60,132 bases of DNA, taken from positions 1-60,132 of the forward strand of contig CAJUBG010000016.1 in NCBI GenBank assembly GCA_910584575.1, in the 5' to 3' direction. Under the pieces are notes generated by a model. It saw nothing but the letters and a program-made list of their open reading frames with translations. It was not told the DNA's origin and did no database searches. Within the stretch, counting starts at the first letter, position 1. Each line of letters opens with the position of its first letter. The stretch comes from an uncultured Dorea sp. GTDB taxonomy: Bacteria > Bacillota > Clostridia > Lachnospirales > Lachnospiraceae. This document shows, piece after piece, positions 49,000 through 57,067 of the stretch. The position numbers and the translations under genes were made by a program.

Positions 49000-50899
49000 A
49001 TTCTCCATACTCGTCACGGCTGAGTTTTTTACCGCTTTTTTCAAGCTCGTGGCTGACTCCTTTCAGTATCCGTTCCATGGTAAGCAGAGGTTCTTTTGCT
49101 TCTGCGGCAAGAAAACTGGCATAGATAAGAGAATTCTTAATCATACTGCCCGACACATCAAACTGCTCTGCAAGAAAATCGAAATCAATATCCTCCGACA
49201 CCGGCATTTTAGACGGAATCATAGACTGCCACATCTGCCTGCGCAAGGTGGAGTCAGGCAATGGGAAATCTATAATATCACTGATGCGCCGCCTAAATGC
49301 GCTGTCAAAATTCTGCAGGTAGTTAGTGGCAAGGATGCTGATACCCTCATATTCCTCCATTTTCTGAAGCAGAAACGCAATCTCCATATTACTGTATTTG
49401 TCATTGGATTCCTTGATTTCGGTTCGTTTGGAAAATAGAACATCCGCCTCGTCAAAAAAGAGGATAGCCATGCTTTTTTCTGCCTCCCCAAAGATACGGT
49501 TCAGCTTCTTTTCCGTCTCACCAATGTATTTGTCCACCACGGAGGGCAGTTCTACGCGATAGAGCTCTATTCCAAGCTCGGCAGCCATAACCTGTGCAGC
49601 CATGGTTTTTCCCGTGCCAGGCGGTCCGGCGAAGATCATAGATATACCGTTGCCGTAGGCTGATTTCTCCAGGAACCCCCATTCTTCATAGACGAGTTTC
49701 CGGTTGCGAACCCTGTTGACGATGTGGGAAAGCCGCTGTTTTTGTAGTTTAGGGAGAATCAAATCCTGAAATCGGTAAACGCCCTTGATTTTTTTTGCAT
49801 ATTTATCCAAAGAGTGAGAAGAAACATGCAGAACGGCACGGCGCAGGTAATCGGCAGTAATGCGTCCATTTCCGTCGCTGAGAGAATATGAGCTGGCAAG
49901 CGCCAGAATTTCTCTCATCCTGCCAGGGAGAAAATTATACCTGCCGAGGAAATCTGTCCGGTCTTTTTCACTTTCCCAGGGATACGCAAGAGTCAGGTTC
50001 TCGAATAATGCCTTGTCGCCAAGGACCTCCTCTGTATGGATGGAAAAAGGAAGATATTGCCGCGAAAGGGAAGGGGGCAGAGAGATTTCCCGACATCCGC
50101 CCAAGAGGAAAATGGTTTCCTCATCTTTAAGCCAGTGAAAGAGAGGAGACAGATCTTCTGACTCCTCTGTCAGTTCGATTACGTACATTGCGTGGTGCAG
50201 CAGACATTCCAGGCGCATTTCACGAAGCTGATTTTCTGTCTTAAGCGTCTCGTAGGGAATCACGGCAAGGCTCATGTGGGACTGGGCGGCAAGATAAGCA
50301 TAGTTCAGTTTCCTTCCGCATCCCTTTTGCCCCTTAATATATATCAGCTTTTTGCCTGAAATTTTGTGAAGGCAGCTCTCAATCTTCGGATATAGACGGA
50401 TGCCTGATCCAAGGAAGGGAAGCGTATCCTCCGCCAAATGATACCAGTCCATGCCGGCAATATGCCGAAGGTCTGGTATGATTCCGCACAAAAATGAAAA
50501 GAGGCGGGGAGAAATCCGAATTTGGGAGAGTAAGCCCCTTTCATCCCACTCCTGCTCGTACAAGAGGCTAGAGGCATGATAATACCATTCTGCTTCTGCG
50601 CAGAAGGCTTCCCACAGGGCAGGACTTAAATCCTCCCCACATAGCCCTGTATACAGCGCCGCTGCCAACAGCATCATATCCTCCATCTCCAAACGTGCGG
50701 AAAGCGACAGATAGAGAAAAGGCGAAAATACTTCATGGTCAGCGCTTTTGGCGGCTTTTTGAAGTAAATTCTGAAACACTTTCAAGGGGTGAAAACCGTC
50801 CTGTTTTTTACGTGAAGCGTCTCCCCATCTCATCAAATCTTCCAGAAATTCCTGATAATTCATATATAATAAATATTTGTCCGGTTTCAAATCAAACAT
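48983..50899 (-). CDS. Two-module AAA+ ATPase of the contractile injection system
   Basis: A 638-aa cytoplasmic protein. The C-terminal module (about 385-620) is a full AAA+ domain: Walker A AGPPGTGKTMAA, Walker B AILFFDEADVLF, sensor 1 ISILATNYLQ and arginine finger region FDSAFRRRISDIIDFPLP. The middle module (about 190-330) keeps an AAA-like outline but has a degenerate P-loop (IKGQKGCGRKLN) and a LFHWLKDEETIFLLGG strand. This arrangement resembles the ATPase found in eCIS loci (Afp15-type). The start is the ATG overlapping the regulator's stop, with CAGGAGA 9 nt upstream. Likely role: assembly, loading or disassembly of the particle. Confidence 0.85.
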   Translation of the reverse strand: MFDLKPDKYLLYMNYQEFLEDLMRWGDASRKKQDGFHPLKVFQNLLQKAAKSADHEVFSPFLYLSLSARLEMEDMMLLAAALYTGLCGEDLSPALWEAFCAEAEWYYHASSLLYEQEWDERGLLSQIRISPRLFSFLCGIIPDLRHIAGMDWYHLAEDTLPFLGSGIRLYPKIESCLHKISGKKLIYIKGQKGCGRKLNYAYLAAQSHMSLAVIPYETLKTENQLREMRLECLLHHAMYVIELTEESEDLSPLFHWLKDEETIFLLGGCREISLPPSLSRQYLPFSIHTEEVLGDKALFENLTLAYPWESEKDRTDFLGRYNFLPGRMREILALASSYSLSDGNGRITADYLRRAVLHVSSHSLDKYAKKIKGVYRFQDLILPKLQKQRLSHIVNRVRNRKLVYEEWGFLEKSAYGNGISMIFAGPPGTGKTMAAQVMAAELGIELYRVELPSVVDKYIGETEKKLNRIFGEAEKSMAILFFDEADVLFSKRTEIKESNDKYSNMEIAFLLQKMEEYEGISILATNYLQNFDSAFRRRISDIIDFPLPDSTLRRQMWQSMIPSKMPVSEDIDFDFLAEQFDVSGSMIKNSLIYASFLAAEAKEPLLTMERILKGVSHELEKSGKKLSRDEYGEYGHLF

Positions 50900-53624
50900 G
50901 AGCCACAATCTCCTGAAAACTGCTGGTGAAATCCAACTCCAAGTCCTCCTGGTATAACTTCTGTATCCGGTCATACTGCTGCTTTGCCTCTGCCTGTTTT
51001 CCGCTTTTATATAAACTGACAATGAGCTGCCTTACAATGTCCTCATTATAAGGGTCTGCCTCCAGGATTCTCTGGAAAAACACAACCGCGGCTTCGTGCC
51101 GGTCCTGGGCGGTTCTTTTGGCGGCGCCAGAGCGAAGTATGGAAAGGTATTGGTTTTCCAACTCCTTTGCCATACCGTAGGACCACAGATAACCGCTGTT
51201 TCCCATATAACTTCCAGTATAGAGCTTTATGATCTGTTCGGGGTTATTCTCACACGCCGGTAAATCTTTCATATACGCATTTAACTGTGCAAGGTCAGAA
51301 TCTATAAGCTGCATATTTAAAGAATATTTTTTGTTTTCATAGGAAATCAATTCGTCCAGCCCTTCCAGTACAAATGACTGACGGATGCTGTAAAGGGTAG
51401 TATGAAACAAGGCAATAGCGCTTTTCATTCCTGATTCCGGCCATAAAAGCTCGATTAGGACTTCGCGGGAAACGCTGTTTCCCTGAAGATGGAACAGGTA
51501 TGCGAATAATTCCCGCGCCTTCTTGGTGCGCCATTTCATCTCTTTGCCGTCTTTGTCAGGCAGGAATACACAGAATCCGTCCATGCACTGTATCCGGAGT
51601 TTTCCGGTTTCCTTCTGACTTTTGTTTGGACCCTCCTCCTTTGGGGAAATAAGATGGCGGGTATCCACAGTATTCCTGCGGATAGAATGTATCTCCGTCA
51701 GAATTTGCCTGTGCTTGGAGGAAAGATCCAGAAGCCCTATCTTATTTTTCTGTAAAAAAGTATTTCCTGTGCGGGATTGTTCGACTGCTTTGCGGTAATT
51801 CCCCTCATCCCATGACAGGACGGCAAGCATTTCCCAAGCAACCGCAGTCTGTAATGTCTCGTAGTCTGAGTTTTGAATGATCTTCTGTGCATTTCGTTCT
51901 GCGGTCTGGTAATCGGCGGACAGGTAGGCTGACTTCATGTTCTCTGCAAGGATACAGTTGCGCAGAAGAAATCCCTCAGGGATATACTCAATCTTAGGAG
52001 TCTGCTCTGAAACAGGCGCTGAAGGCTGCGACTGGGTGAGTCTTGTAAGTACCTGCCAGGAAGTATGTAAAAACGTATCCTCCTGAAAACATACCCCTTT
52101 TTTGATTTGTTCATTAAGCGGCAGGAGGGCCTCCTCAAGCTGGTGCATACAGCACTTAATCTTGACCTGCTCTGTCAATATTGCCTCTGAAGTCTCATTC
52201 CAGAACATTTCTCCATCCTGCTTTGCCTGTTTTAGATATACGTCTGCCTGAAGAAGTTCTCCGGCCCTTCGCTTGGCCGCTGCCGCAAAAAGCAGAACCT
52301 TCTTATAATCCTGTATCCGGTTTGCTTCGTAAAAATCTTTTCCTGCCTGTGCAATCTGTTTGTTTGCTTCTGTAACATGCCCAAGGGTCATTAAGTATTT
52401 ACCGTAGATAAACCTTGCCTTTGGCGTCAGCTCGCAGCGGTTTGCCTCTAGCAGAGAAAACCACCTTTCAAGAGTTCCATAAAGCCGTTCCTCCAGCATG
52501 GAATCTCCGGAAACCTCGATGACTGCCTGGACAATGTCAGATGCATTTCCACGGCAGGCATACTCCGCCGCCTGAATCTTGTCGTTGGTCTTTAGAAGAA
52601 AATAAGCGGCAGACCGAAGCACCTCCTGCTGTTCTTCAAGAGTCGCCTGGGACAGCAGGAATCTCTGAAAAATAGAGTGGTAGCGGTACAGGCTGCTTCC
52701 CTCCCCCAGTGTTTGGACAAACAGTTTTTCACTGGCAAGATAGCGAAGCATACTTTCTGAATTATAAATCGCTGCCACCTTGTTGCAGATAGAGGGAGTC
52801 ATATAGTCCAGCACAGCCGTTTTTTTCAAAAATGTCTGGATATCGAAGGGCAGCATTTTATATACACGCGTCATAAAATAGTCGGAGACCTCCAGTTTGT
52901 CACAGATTTCTTTCAGGATTTCTACAACAGACCCTTTTTTTCTCTGTTTCAACTGCAACATAATCTGTGCGATTCCCACAGGCCATCCTTCTGTGCAGTC
53001 ATAGATTAATTTTGCGCATTGTCCGGCATCTTCACCTATATCCCCAAGCATCCCTGCGATTTCCTCCTGCCTGAATTTCAACTCCTCCATTCCGATGCAT
53101 ACGGCGCGTCCGTTTTTGGTATATTTATCAAAAAAAGGGGGGAGAGAGCGTTTTTCCACGATAAACAGACGGATTTTCTGTTCCATTGTCTCGATTAAGA
53201 TGTCTAACAGATTGAAGATGTCCGGATTCGTAATCTCCTGAAAATCATCCAGTATTATGTTTAAGAAATCAATCCTTTCGTCCAGCCATACCACGAGCTG
53301 CTCCATGACAATATCAATATTTTCCAGAAGAGGTACGGAGAAGTTAAAAGCTTCTTCCGGATTTCCCAGAGAGTATTGGACAGATTTCGTAAAGTTTTGA
53401 ATAAAGGACATTAGGTCATTGTCTGTATCACTGATATTGTACCATGCGCTTTTTCCTGAGAAACGCCGCACGTAGTTTGCCAGAGCCTGAGTTTTCCCGA
53501 AGCCAGCCCCTGCATTAAGGAGGATAATGTCCTCCGGCAGAGATGAAAGAAGGGTGTCTGCCGTCCGTTCCGTATAGCCTTTATCTACGTTTGGTATTTG
53601 GATTTTGCTGTTTTCATTCTTCAT
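50892..53624 (-). CDS. MalT-like ATPase fused to a SARP-type DNA-binding and BTAD domain (pathway regulator)
   Basis: A 910-aa regulator. N-terminal STAND/MalT-type ATPase: LLNAGAGFGKTQALANYV (P-loop about 36-50), NIILDDFQEI (Walker B) and EGWPVGIAQIMLQL (MalT motif). The middle (about 330-640) is helical TPR-like repeats. C-terminal: an OmpR/SARP winged helix (about 665-755, WRTKKARELFAYLFHLQGNSVSREVLIELLWPE) followed by the BTAD domain (about 760-905). In MalT-type proteins ligand and ATP trigger oligomerisation on DNA. It is the first gene of the minus-strand operon and the best candidate activator for the sheath operon starting 750 bp away. AAAAGGA precedes the ATG. Confidence 0.9.
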   Translation of the reverse strand: MKNENSKIQIPNVDKGYTERTADTLLSSLPEDIILLNAGAGFGKTQALANYVRRFSGKSAWYNISDTDNDLMSFIQNFTKSVQYSLGNPEEAFNFSVPLLENIDIVMEQLVVWLDERIDFLNIILDDFQEITNPDIFNLLDILIETMEQKIRLFIVEKRSLPPFFDKYTKNGRAVCIGMEELKFRQEEIAGMLGDIGEDAGQCAKLIYDCTEGWPVGIAQIMLQLKQRKKGSVVEILKEICDKLEVSDYFMTRVYKMLPFDIQTFLKKTAVLDYMTPSICNKVAAIYNSESMLRYLASEKLFVQTLGEGSSLYRYHSIFQRFLLSQATLEEQQEVLRSAAYFLLKTNDKIQAAEYACRGNASDIVQAVIEVSGDSMLEERLYGTLERWFSLLEANRCELTPKARFIYGKYLMTLGHVTEANKQIAQAGKDFYEANRIQDYKKVLLFAAAAKRRAGELLQADVYLKQAKQDGEMFWNETSEAILTEQVKIKCCMHQLEEALLPLNEQIKKGVCFQEDTFLHTSWQVLTRLTQSQPSAPVSEQTPKIEYIPEGFLLRNCILAENMKSAYLSADYQTAERNAQKIIQNSDYETLQTAVAWEMLAVLSWDEGNYRKAVEQSRTGNTFLQKNKIGLLDLSSKHRQILTEIHSIRRNTVDTRHLISPKEEGPNKSQKETGKLRIQCMDGFCVFLPDKDGKEMKWRTKKARELFAYLFHLQGNSVSREVLIELLWPESGMKSAIALFHTTLYSIRQSFVLEGLDELISYENKKYSLNMQLIDSDLAQLNAYMKDLPACENNPEQIIKLYTGSYMGNSGYLWSYGMAKELENQYLSILRSGAAKRTAQDRHEAAVVFFQRILEADPYNEDIVRQLIVSLYKSGKQAEAKQQYDRIQKLYQEDLELDFTSSFQEIVAHV

Positions 53625-53745
53625 CTGTGGTCAGTCCTTTTTAAAATTTGCCTAATATTATATACTATTTAAAGATATATACTGATTTAGGCACCAATTA
53701 TGAGGATTTTACACCAAATTAGCGGTGTGAAGGGGCAGGTATGAG

Positions 53746-53774
53746 TTGAAGTAAAGCGGCTGATTTAGTATAAT
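53746..53774 (+). promoter_or_regulatory. Promoter of the Rpn-family remnant
   Basis: TTGAAG, 17-bp spacer, perfect TATAAT, 30 bp before the decayed frame at 53804. The rest of 53625-53803 has a TGCCTAA/TTAGGCA pair (53649-53655 and 53687-53693) and ACACC/GGTGT (53711-53728). These could be operators for the divergent regulator gene, but I see nothing firmer. Confidence 0.65.
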
Positions 53775-53803
53775 CTATATAGGCAGAGAGGTGGTGAGGC
53801 TTC

Positions 53804-54078
53804 TTGAAGGCAGATACGATTACAAAAGATTATATATCAAATACAGATGTATTCAATAGGGGAGTATAGACGTGTGCCAGGCAATTCAGGATATGAGGAA
53901 TGAAGCAGAACGGGAAGGAGAACAAAGAGGTGAAAGGACAGGCGAATTGAAAAAAGCACAGGAAGCCGCCAGAAATTTTTACAGTTTGGGAGTAGAAGTT
54001 GAAAAGATTGCACAGGGTTTAGATTATGCTGTGGATACTGTAAAAGGATGGCTTGGATTGTTACCGGAAGCAAAGTAA
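53804..54078 (+). pseudogene. Rpn/PD-(D/E)XK transposase-type gene remnant, both ends kept, middle deleted
   Basis: From TTG 53804 the frame reads M/L-KADTITKDYISNTDVFNRGV and stops at 53869. KADxITKDYxxxxxVFxDxF is the usual N-terminus of Rpn-like nuclease proteins (normally ~300 aa). From 53872, in another frame, 68 residues follow with their typical C-terminus: CQAIQDMRNEAEREGEQRGE, a glycine/glutamate spacer and a small helix-turn-helix-like end (YSLGVEVEKIAQGLDYAVDTVKGWL). The catalytic core is gone. The C-terminal 68-aa part could still be translated from GTG 53872, but no ribosome site supports it. Confidence 0.7.
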
Positions 54079-54099
54079 AGATAATTTTAAAACAAGAGT

Positions 54100-54139
54100 A
54101 GGGCATATCAGATATAAAAGTCTGGTATGCTCTGTTTTT
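54100..54139 (+). terminator. Terminator after the Rpn remnant
   Basis: AGGGCATATCAGA paired with TCTGGTATGCTCT (54100-54112 and 54121-54133, two G-T pairs), followed by GTTTTTA. Confidence 0.8.
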
Positions 54140-54146
54140 ATGCGCA

Positions 54147-54225
54147 GACCTGTGCAGATGAAATATGCCGCTAAGGCGGCGCACAGGTCGCGCGGCGAGT
54201 AGGGAAGATTCATCTTCCCTACTCG
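54147..54225. repeat. Two adjacent palindromic structures, REP-like block
   Basis: The outer stem GACCTGTGC/GCACAGGTC (54147-54155 and 54181-54189) encloses a second hairpin GCCGC-TAAG-GCGGC (54167-54180). Six bases later a perfect 14-bp stem CGAGTAGGGAAGAT/ATCTTCCCTACTCG (54196-54225, 2-nt loop) follows. There is no T-run. The block is more GC-rich than its surroundings and looks like an intergenic repeat element or structured RNA. No second copy is in this window. Confidence 0.6.
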
Positions 54226-54258
54226 ATTAGCTTGATATTACTTAAAAAAAATGTCGAA

Positions 54259-54294
54259 TTGTTTAGAAGTTTGTTTAGTGTCCTGTTTTATACT
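54259..54294 (+). promoter_or_regulatory. Activator-dependent promoter of the injection-system structural operon
   Basis: The -10 TATACT (54289-54294) has no -35 hexamer (GAAGTT at the right place). Instead TTGTTTAG occurs at 54259-54266 and 54271-54278, with a degenerate third copy CTGTTTTA at 54283, all with 12-bp period. Direct repeats just upstream of a -10 are how SARP-type activators replace the -35 contact. Confidence 0.6.
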
Positions 54295-54323
54295 TGCATA
54301 GAGAAGTGAAGTTTTTAACCAGG

Positions 54324-54378
54324 AAAGGAGGTAGCCGGCATTAGCAGTATAAAATGCGGCTAATGTTGGGAGATTATG
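54324..54378 (+). promoter_or_regulatory. Hairpin-bridged Shine-Dalgarno of the sheath gene
   Basis: A strong AAAGGAGGT (54324-54332) is 43 nt from the ATG, too far to work directly. Between them an 11-bp stem forms: CCGGCATTAGC (54335-54345) with GCTAATGTTGG (54359-54369), two G-T pairs, 13-nt loop. Leaving out the hairpin, the spacing is 2 + 6 = 8 nt, the optimum. The only other site is GGGAG, 3 nt from the ATG and partly inside the stem. Confidence 0.65.
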
Positions 54379-56112
54379 GCTGAATATTTATCACCAGGCG
54401 TATATGTAGAGGAATTTGATTCGGGCGGAAAACCGATGGAAGGCGTTGGTACAAGTACAGCCGGATTCATCGGACTAGCGGAGAGAGGACCGGCGGAAGG
54501 GGTTCCGCAGCTTGTAACCAATTTTGCAGATTTTAAGAGGAAGTTTGGCGGGTATCTTTCTGAAAATGAATATGGGGAATATCGGTTTCTGGCTTATGCC
54601 GTAGAGCATTTCTTTGTAAACGGCGGCTCCCGCTGTTTCATATCCCGTGTGGCTCCAAGCGACGCAAGACCAGCGCATGCAAAGGTTCCGGCAATGGAGT
54701 CGGTTCTTCGGGTGCGGGCGAAGAATCCGGGAATGTGGGGCAACAGCATGAGCGTTGTCGTAACGCCTGCGAGCAAAGCGAAGACACAGATCTTAGAAGA
54801 ACTTGAGACGGCAGACGGCAAGCAGTATTCGGTAAAAAGCTCTGTGGGCTTCAATGAGGGGGACGTGGTTGTATATAAGGACATGACAAATGTGGTATAC
54901 AACCGTGTCGTAAAGAGTCAGGATAATATCATTGTATTTGAGAAGGAATTTGAACAGGATGTTGTGGACAAGAACCTGCTTCCAACCAAGGTGATTTCTA
55001 CCTGTGAGTTTAATCTGGAGGTGAAGTACGACGACATTGTGGAGTTCTACGAGAACCTGTCCTTTAACGTGAACATACCCAACTACGTTGAGAAGAAGAC
55101 GGCAAAGTCAGACCTGATTATTGTAAATTATATTGGCAGCAGGAAGGCCGAGGCAATGTCTCCGTTTGATGAGATTGCCGGAGAGGACCCAGAGAAGGCG
55201 TTCTGCGTTATCCCGTTAAAGGGCGGCAGTAATGGCTCAGTGTCCAATATCAGCGCGGCAGACTTTATCGGCGTAGATAAGGGCGCGGGAAAACGTACTG
55301 GTATCCAGTCGTTTTTGGATAATGATACGGTATCCATCATGGCGGTTCCGGGTGTGGTAGACCCCAATGTCCAGTTGATGCTGGTTGCCCACTGTGAGAA
55401 CCTGGCCAGCCGGTTTGCGGTTCTGGATATGCCGAGAAATGCCAAGAAGATGGACGACATCATCGGCCACAGGGAGATTGTTGACAGCAACTATGCCGCT
55501 ATGTACCATCCGTGGCTTGAGGTTTTCGACCCGTTGGATAAGAAGAACATGGCGATTCCGCCGTCTGGCTCTGTGATTGGAATCTACGCGCGAAGCGACA
55601 ATTCCAGAGGCGTACATAAGGCGCCGGCAAATGAGACGGTGCGGGCCTGCGTTGGTCTGGACTGTCAGTTTAACAAAGGCGAGCAGGACATCTTAAACCC
55701 GAAGGGAGTAAACTTAATCCGTTCATTCCCAGGGCAGGGAATCCGTGTCTGGGGCGCGCGTACGGCAAGCAGCGACCCAAGCTGGAAGTATATCAACGTC
55801 CGCCGTCTGTTTATCTTCATTGAGGAGAGCATCAAGGCGAACACCAACTGGGCTGTGTTTGAGCCGAACGACGAGGTTCTGTGGGTACGTGTGAAACGGA
55901 CGATAGACGTATTTTTGACAGGACTTTGGAGGTCAGGCGCACTGGCAGGCTCGGCGCCGTCAGAGGCATTTTTCGTCAACTGCGGCAGAAATACCATGAG
56001 CCAGGATGATATTGATAACGGAAGACTAATCTGCGTGATTGGTATTGCACCGGTTAAACCGGCTGAATTTGTAATCTTCAGGATTTCACAGAAGACGGGC
56101 GATTCTATGTAA
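54376..56112 (+). CDS. Contractile tail sheath protein of an extracellular injection system
   Basis: A 578-aa sheath protomer. The hallmark N-terminus EYLSPGVYVEEFDSGGKPMEGVGTSTAGFIGLAERGP and the C-terminal FVEP-like handshake region (ARTASSDPSWKYINVRRLFIFIEESIKANTNWAVFEPND..LWVRVKRTIDVFLTGLWRSGALAGSAPSEAFFV) match phage_sheath_1 proteins of eCIS and R-type particles. Between about 110 and 270 lies an inserted variable domain. Extended sheaths contract to drive the inner tube into a target. It is the first structural gene, with tube genes directly downstream, as in eCIS clusters. No capsid, portal or terminase gene is present. Confidence 0.95.
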   Translation: MAEYLSPGVYVEEFDSGGKPMEGVGTSTAGFIGLAERGPAEGVPQLVTNFADFKRKFGGYLSENEYGEYRFLAYAVEHFFVNGGSRCFISRVAPSDARPAHAKVPAMESVLRVRAKNPGMWGNSMSVVVTPASKAKTQILEELETADGKQYSVKSSVGFNEGDVVVYKDMTNVVYNRVVKSQDNIIVFEKEFEQDVVDKNLLPTKVISTCEFNLEVKYDDIVEFYENLSFNVNIPNYVEKKTAKSDLIIVNYIGSRKAEAMSPFDEIAGEDPEKAFCVIPLKGGSNGSVSNISAADFIGVDKGAGKRTGIQSFLDNDTVSIMAVPGVVDPNVQLMLVAHCENLASRFAVLDMPRNAKKMDDIIGHREIVDSNYAAMYHPWLEVFDPLDKKNMAIPPSGSVIGIYARSDNSRGVHKAPANETVRACVGLDCQFNKGEQDILNPKGVNLIRSFPGQGIRVWGARTASSDPSWKYINVRRLFIFIEESIKANTNWAVFEPNDEVLWVRVKRTIDVFLTGLWRSGALAGSAPSEAFFVNCGRNTMSQDDIDNGRLICVIGIAPVKPAEFVIFRISQKTGDSM

Positions 56113-56158
56113 ACGCTTTCTAAAAAAATAATTCTTCAGAAAGGAGTGTAGTGAGGAG

Positions 56159-56584
56159 ATGGCAAGTACTCCATATGGAAAGTTTAGATATAAGGTAGAA
56201 ATTGACGGCCTGGAGGCAGGAGGCTTCTCTGAGGCATCCGGCTTCGACGCGTCGATTGACGTAATCGAGTACCGTGAGGGCGACATGGTGCAGACGCCTA
56301 TGAAACTCCCTGGCCTTAAAAAATATGGAAATATAACATTGAAGCAGGGCGTTGCGGATTCCATGGTGATGTATGAGTGGATGATCGCAGGCGTGGAAGG
56401 CGAGGTAGAGCGCAAGACGATTACCATTACGATTCTGGATGAGACGGAGACTGCGACTGCCTCCTGGCAGGTAATCAATGCATGGCCGGCGAAGTATACG
56501 GCGCCGGATTTCAATGCGACTGCTTCAGAGGTTGCCATTGAGACTCTTGAGATTGCCCACGAGGGAATGACGAGAGTTTCATAG
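56159..56584 (+). CDS. Inner tube protein 1 (T4 gp19/Hcp-like)
   Basis: A 141-aa tube protein: FRYKVEIDGLEAGGFSEASGFDASIDVIEYREGDMVQTPMKLPGLKKYGNITLKQGVADS is the characteristic gp19-type beta-barrel N-terminus. It also has MYEWMIAG and a C-terminal LEIAHEGMTRV strand. It stacks as hexameric rings inside the sheath. AAAGGAG and GAGGAG lie upstream. It is distantly similar to the second tube gene at 57270, and eCIS typically encode two or more tube paralogues. Confidence 0.94.
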   Translation: MASTPYGKFRYKVEIDGLEAGGFSEASGFDASIDVIEYREGDMVQTPMKLPGLKKYGNITLKQGVADSMVMYEWMIAGVEGEVERKTITITILDETETATASWQVINAWPAKYTAPDFNATASEVAIETLEIAHEGMTRVS

Positions 56585-56624
56585 AGATAAAGCAGAATTA
56601 GAATTGTTAATGTTAAGGTAACAT

Positions 56625-56663
56625 GGCTTTGCCTGCGGTATAGGCTATGCCGCAGGCAAGGCC
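56625..56663 (+). promoter_or_regulatory. 17-bp stem-loop between tube 1 and the chaperone-like gene
   Basis: GGCTTTGCCTGCGGTAT pairs with ATGCCGCAGGCAAGGCC (56625-56641 and 56647-56663; two G-T pairs, 5-nt loop). No T-run follows, so it is more likely a 3'-end stabiliser or partial terminator that raises sheath and tube mRNA over downstream genes. Confidence 0.65.
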
Positions 56664-56685
56664 GGAAAGTAAGGGTAAAAGACGG

Positions 56686-57054
56686 ATGTTTGAAACAGAA
56701 TTTTCTTTTGTATTGCCTAAGGGTTATATGGACAGGGACGGGAATCTCCACAAGGAAGGGAAAATGCGTCTGGCGACAGCGGCGGACGAGATTATACCTC
56801 TCCGTGATCCCAGGGTGCAGCAGAATCCAGGATATCTTGTGGTGATCCTTCTTTCCCGTGTAATCACGAGCCTGGGGACAATGCCGGCTGTGGATACAAA
56901 GGTAATCGAAGGGCTTTATACGCCGGATCTGGCATATCTCCAGGATCTTTATGAACGCATAAATCAGGCGGAGGTTCCCGTCTACCGTACCGTTTGCCCC
57001 CACTGTGGGGAGGAGATTACCGTACCGATAAATTTTATGGAAGCCGGACTGTAA
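56686..57054 (+). CDS. Tail-assembly-chaperone-like protein with C-terminal zinc knuckle
   Basis: A 122-aa protein starting MFETEFSFVLPKGYMDRDGNLHKEGKMRLATAADEI. The block RDPRVQQNPGYLVVILLSRVITSLG plus YTPDLAYLQDLYERIN resembles phage tail assembly chaperones of the Mu gp41/TAC type. A CPHCGEE zinc half-knuckle lies near the end. Only one Cys pair is visible in the zero frame. The start follows the hairpin; an in-frame ATG at 56647 lies inside the hairpin and is unlikely. The last 20 codons contain a complete -1 frameshift cassette that would join it to the DUF6760-like frame. Confidence 0.78.
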   Translation: MFETEFSFVLPKGYMDRDGNLHKEGKMRLATAADEIIPLRDPRVQQNPGYLVVILLSRVITSLGTMPAVDTKVIEGLYTPDLAYLQDLYERINQAEVPVYRTVCPHCGEEITVPINFMEAGL

Positions 57055-57067
57055 ATCTGTATCCGGC
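57007..57067 (+). promoter_or_regulatory. Candidate -1 programmed ribosomal frameshift signal
   Basis: In order: SD-like GGGGAGGAGA (57007-57016) with no start codon served by it; slippery heptamer A AAT TTT (57030-57036, X XXY YYZ in the chaperone frame) 14 nt after AGGAG; a 6-nt spacer; a stem GCCGGA/TCCGGC (57043-57048 and 57062-57067) with the zero-frame stop (57052-57054) in its loop. The -1 frame is open to 57236. This is the dnaX arrangement. Confidence 0.75.

Noticed and set aside
53872..54078. 68-aa frame as an independent small gene
   Set aside because: It has only a GTG start with no ribosome site and matches the C-terminal tail of Rpn-like proteins; kept as part of a pseudogene.
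56086..57003. 305-aa open frame on the minus strand across tube 1
   Set aside because: Antisense shadow of the tube and chaperone genes: no ribosome site, and low-complexity hydrophobic stretches with no family pattern.
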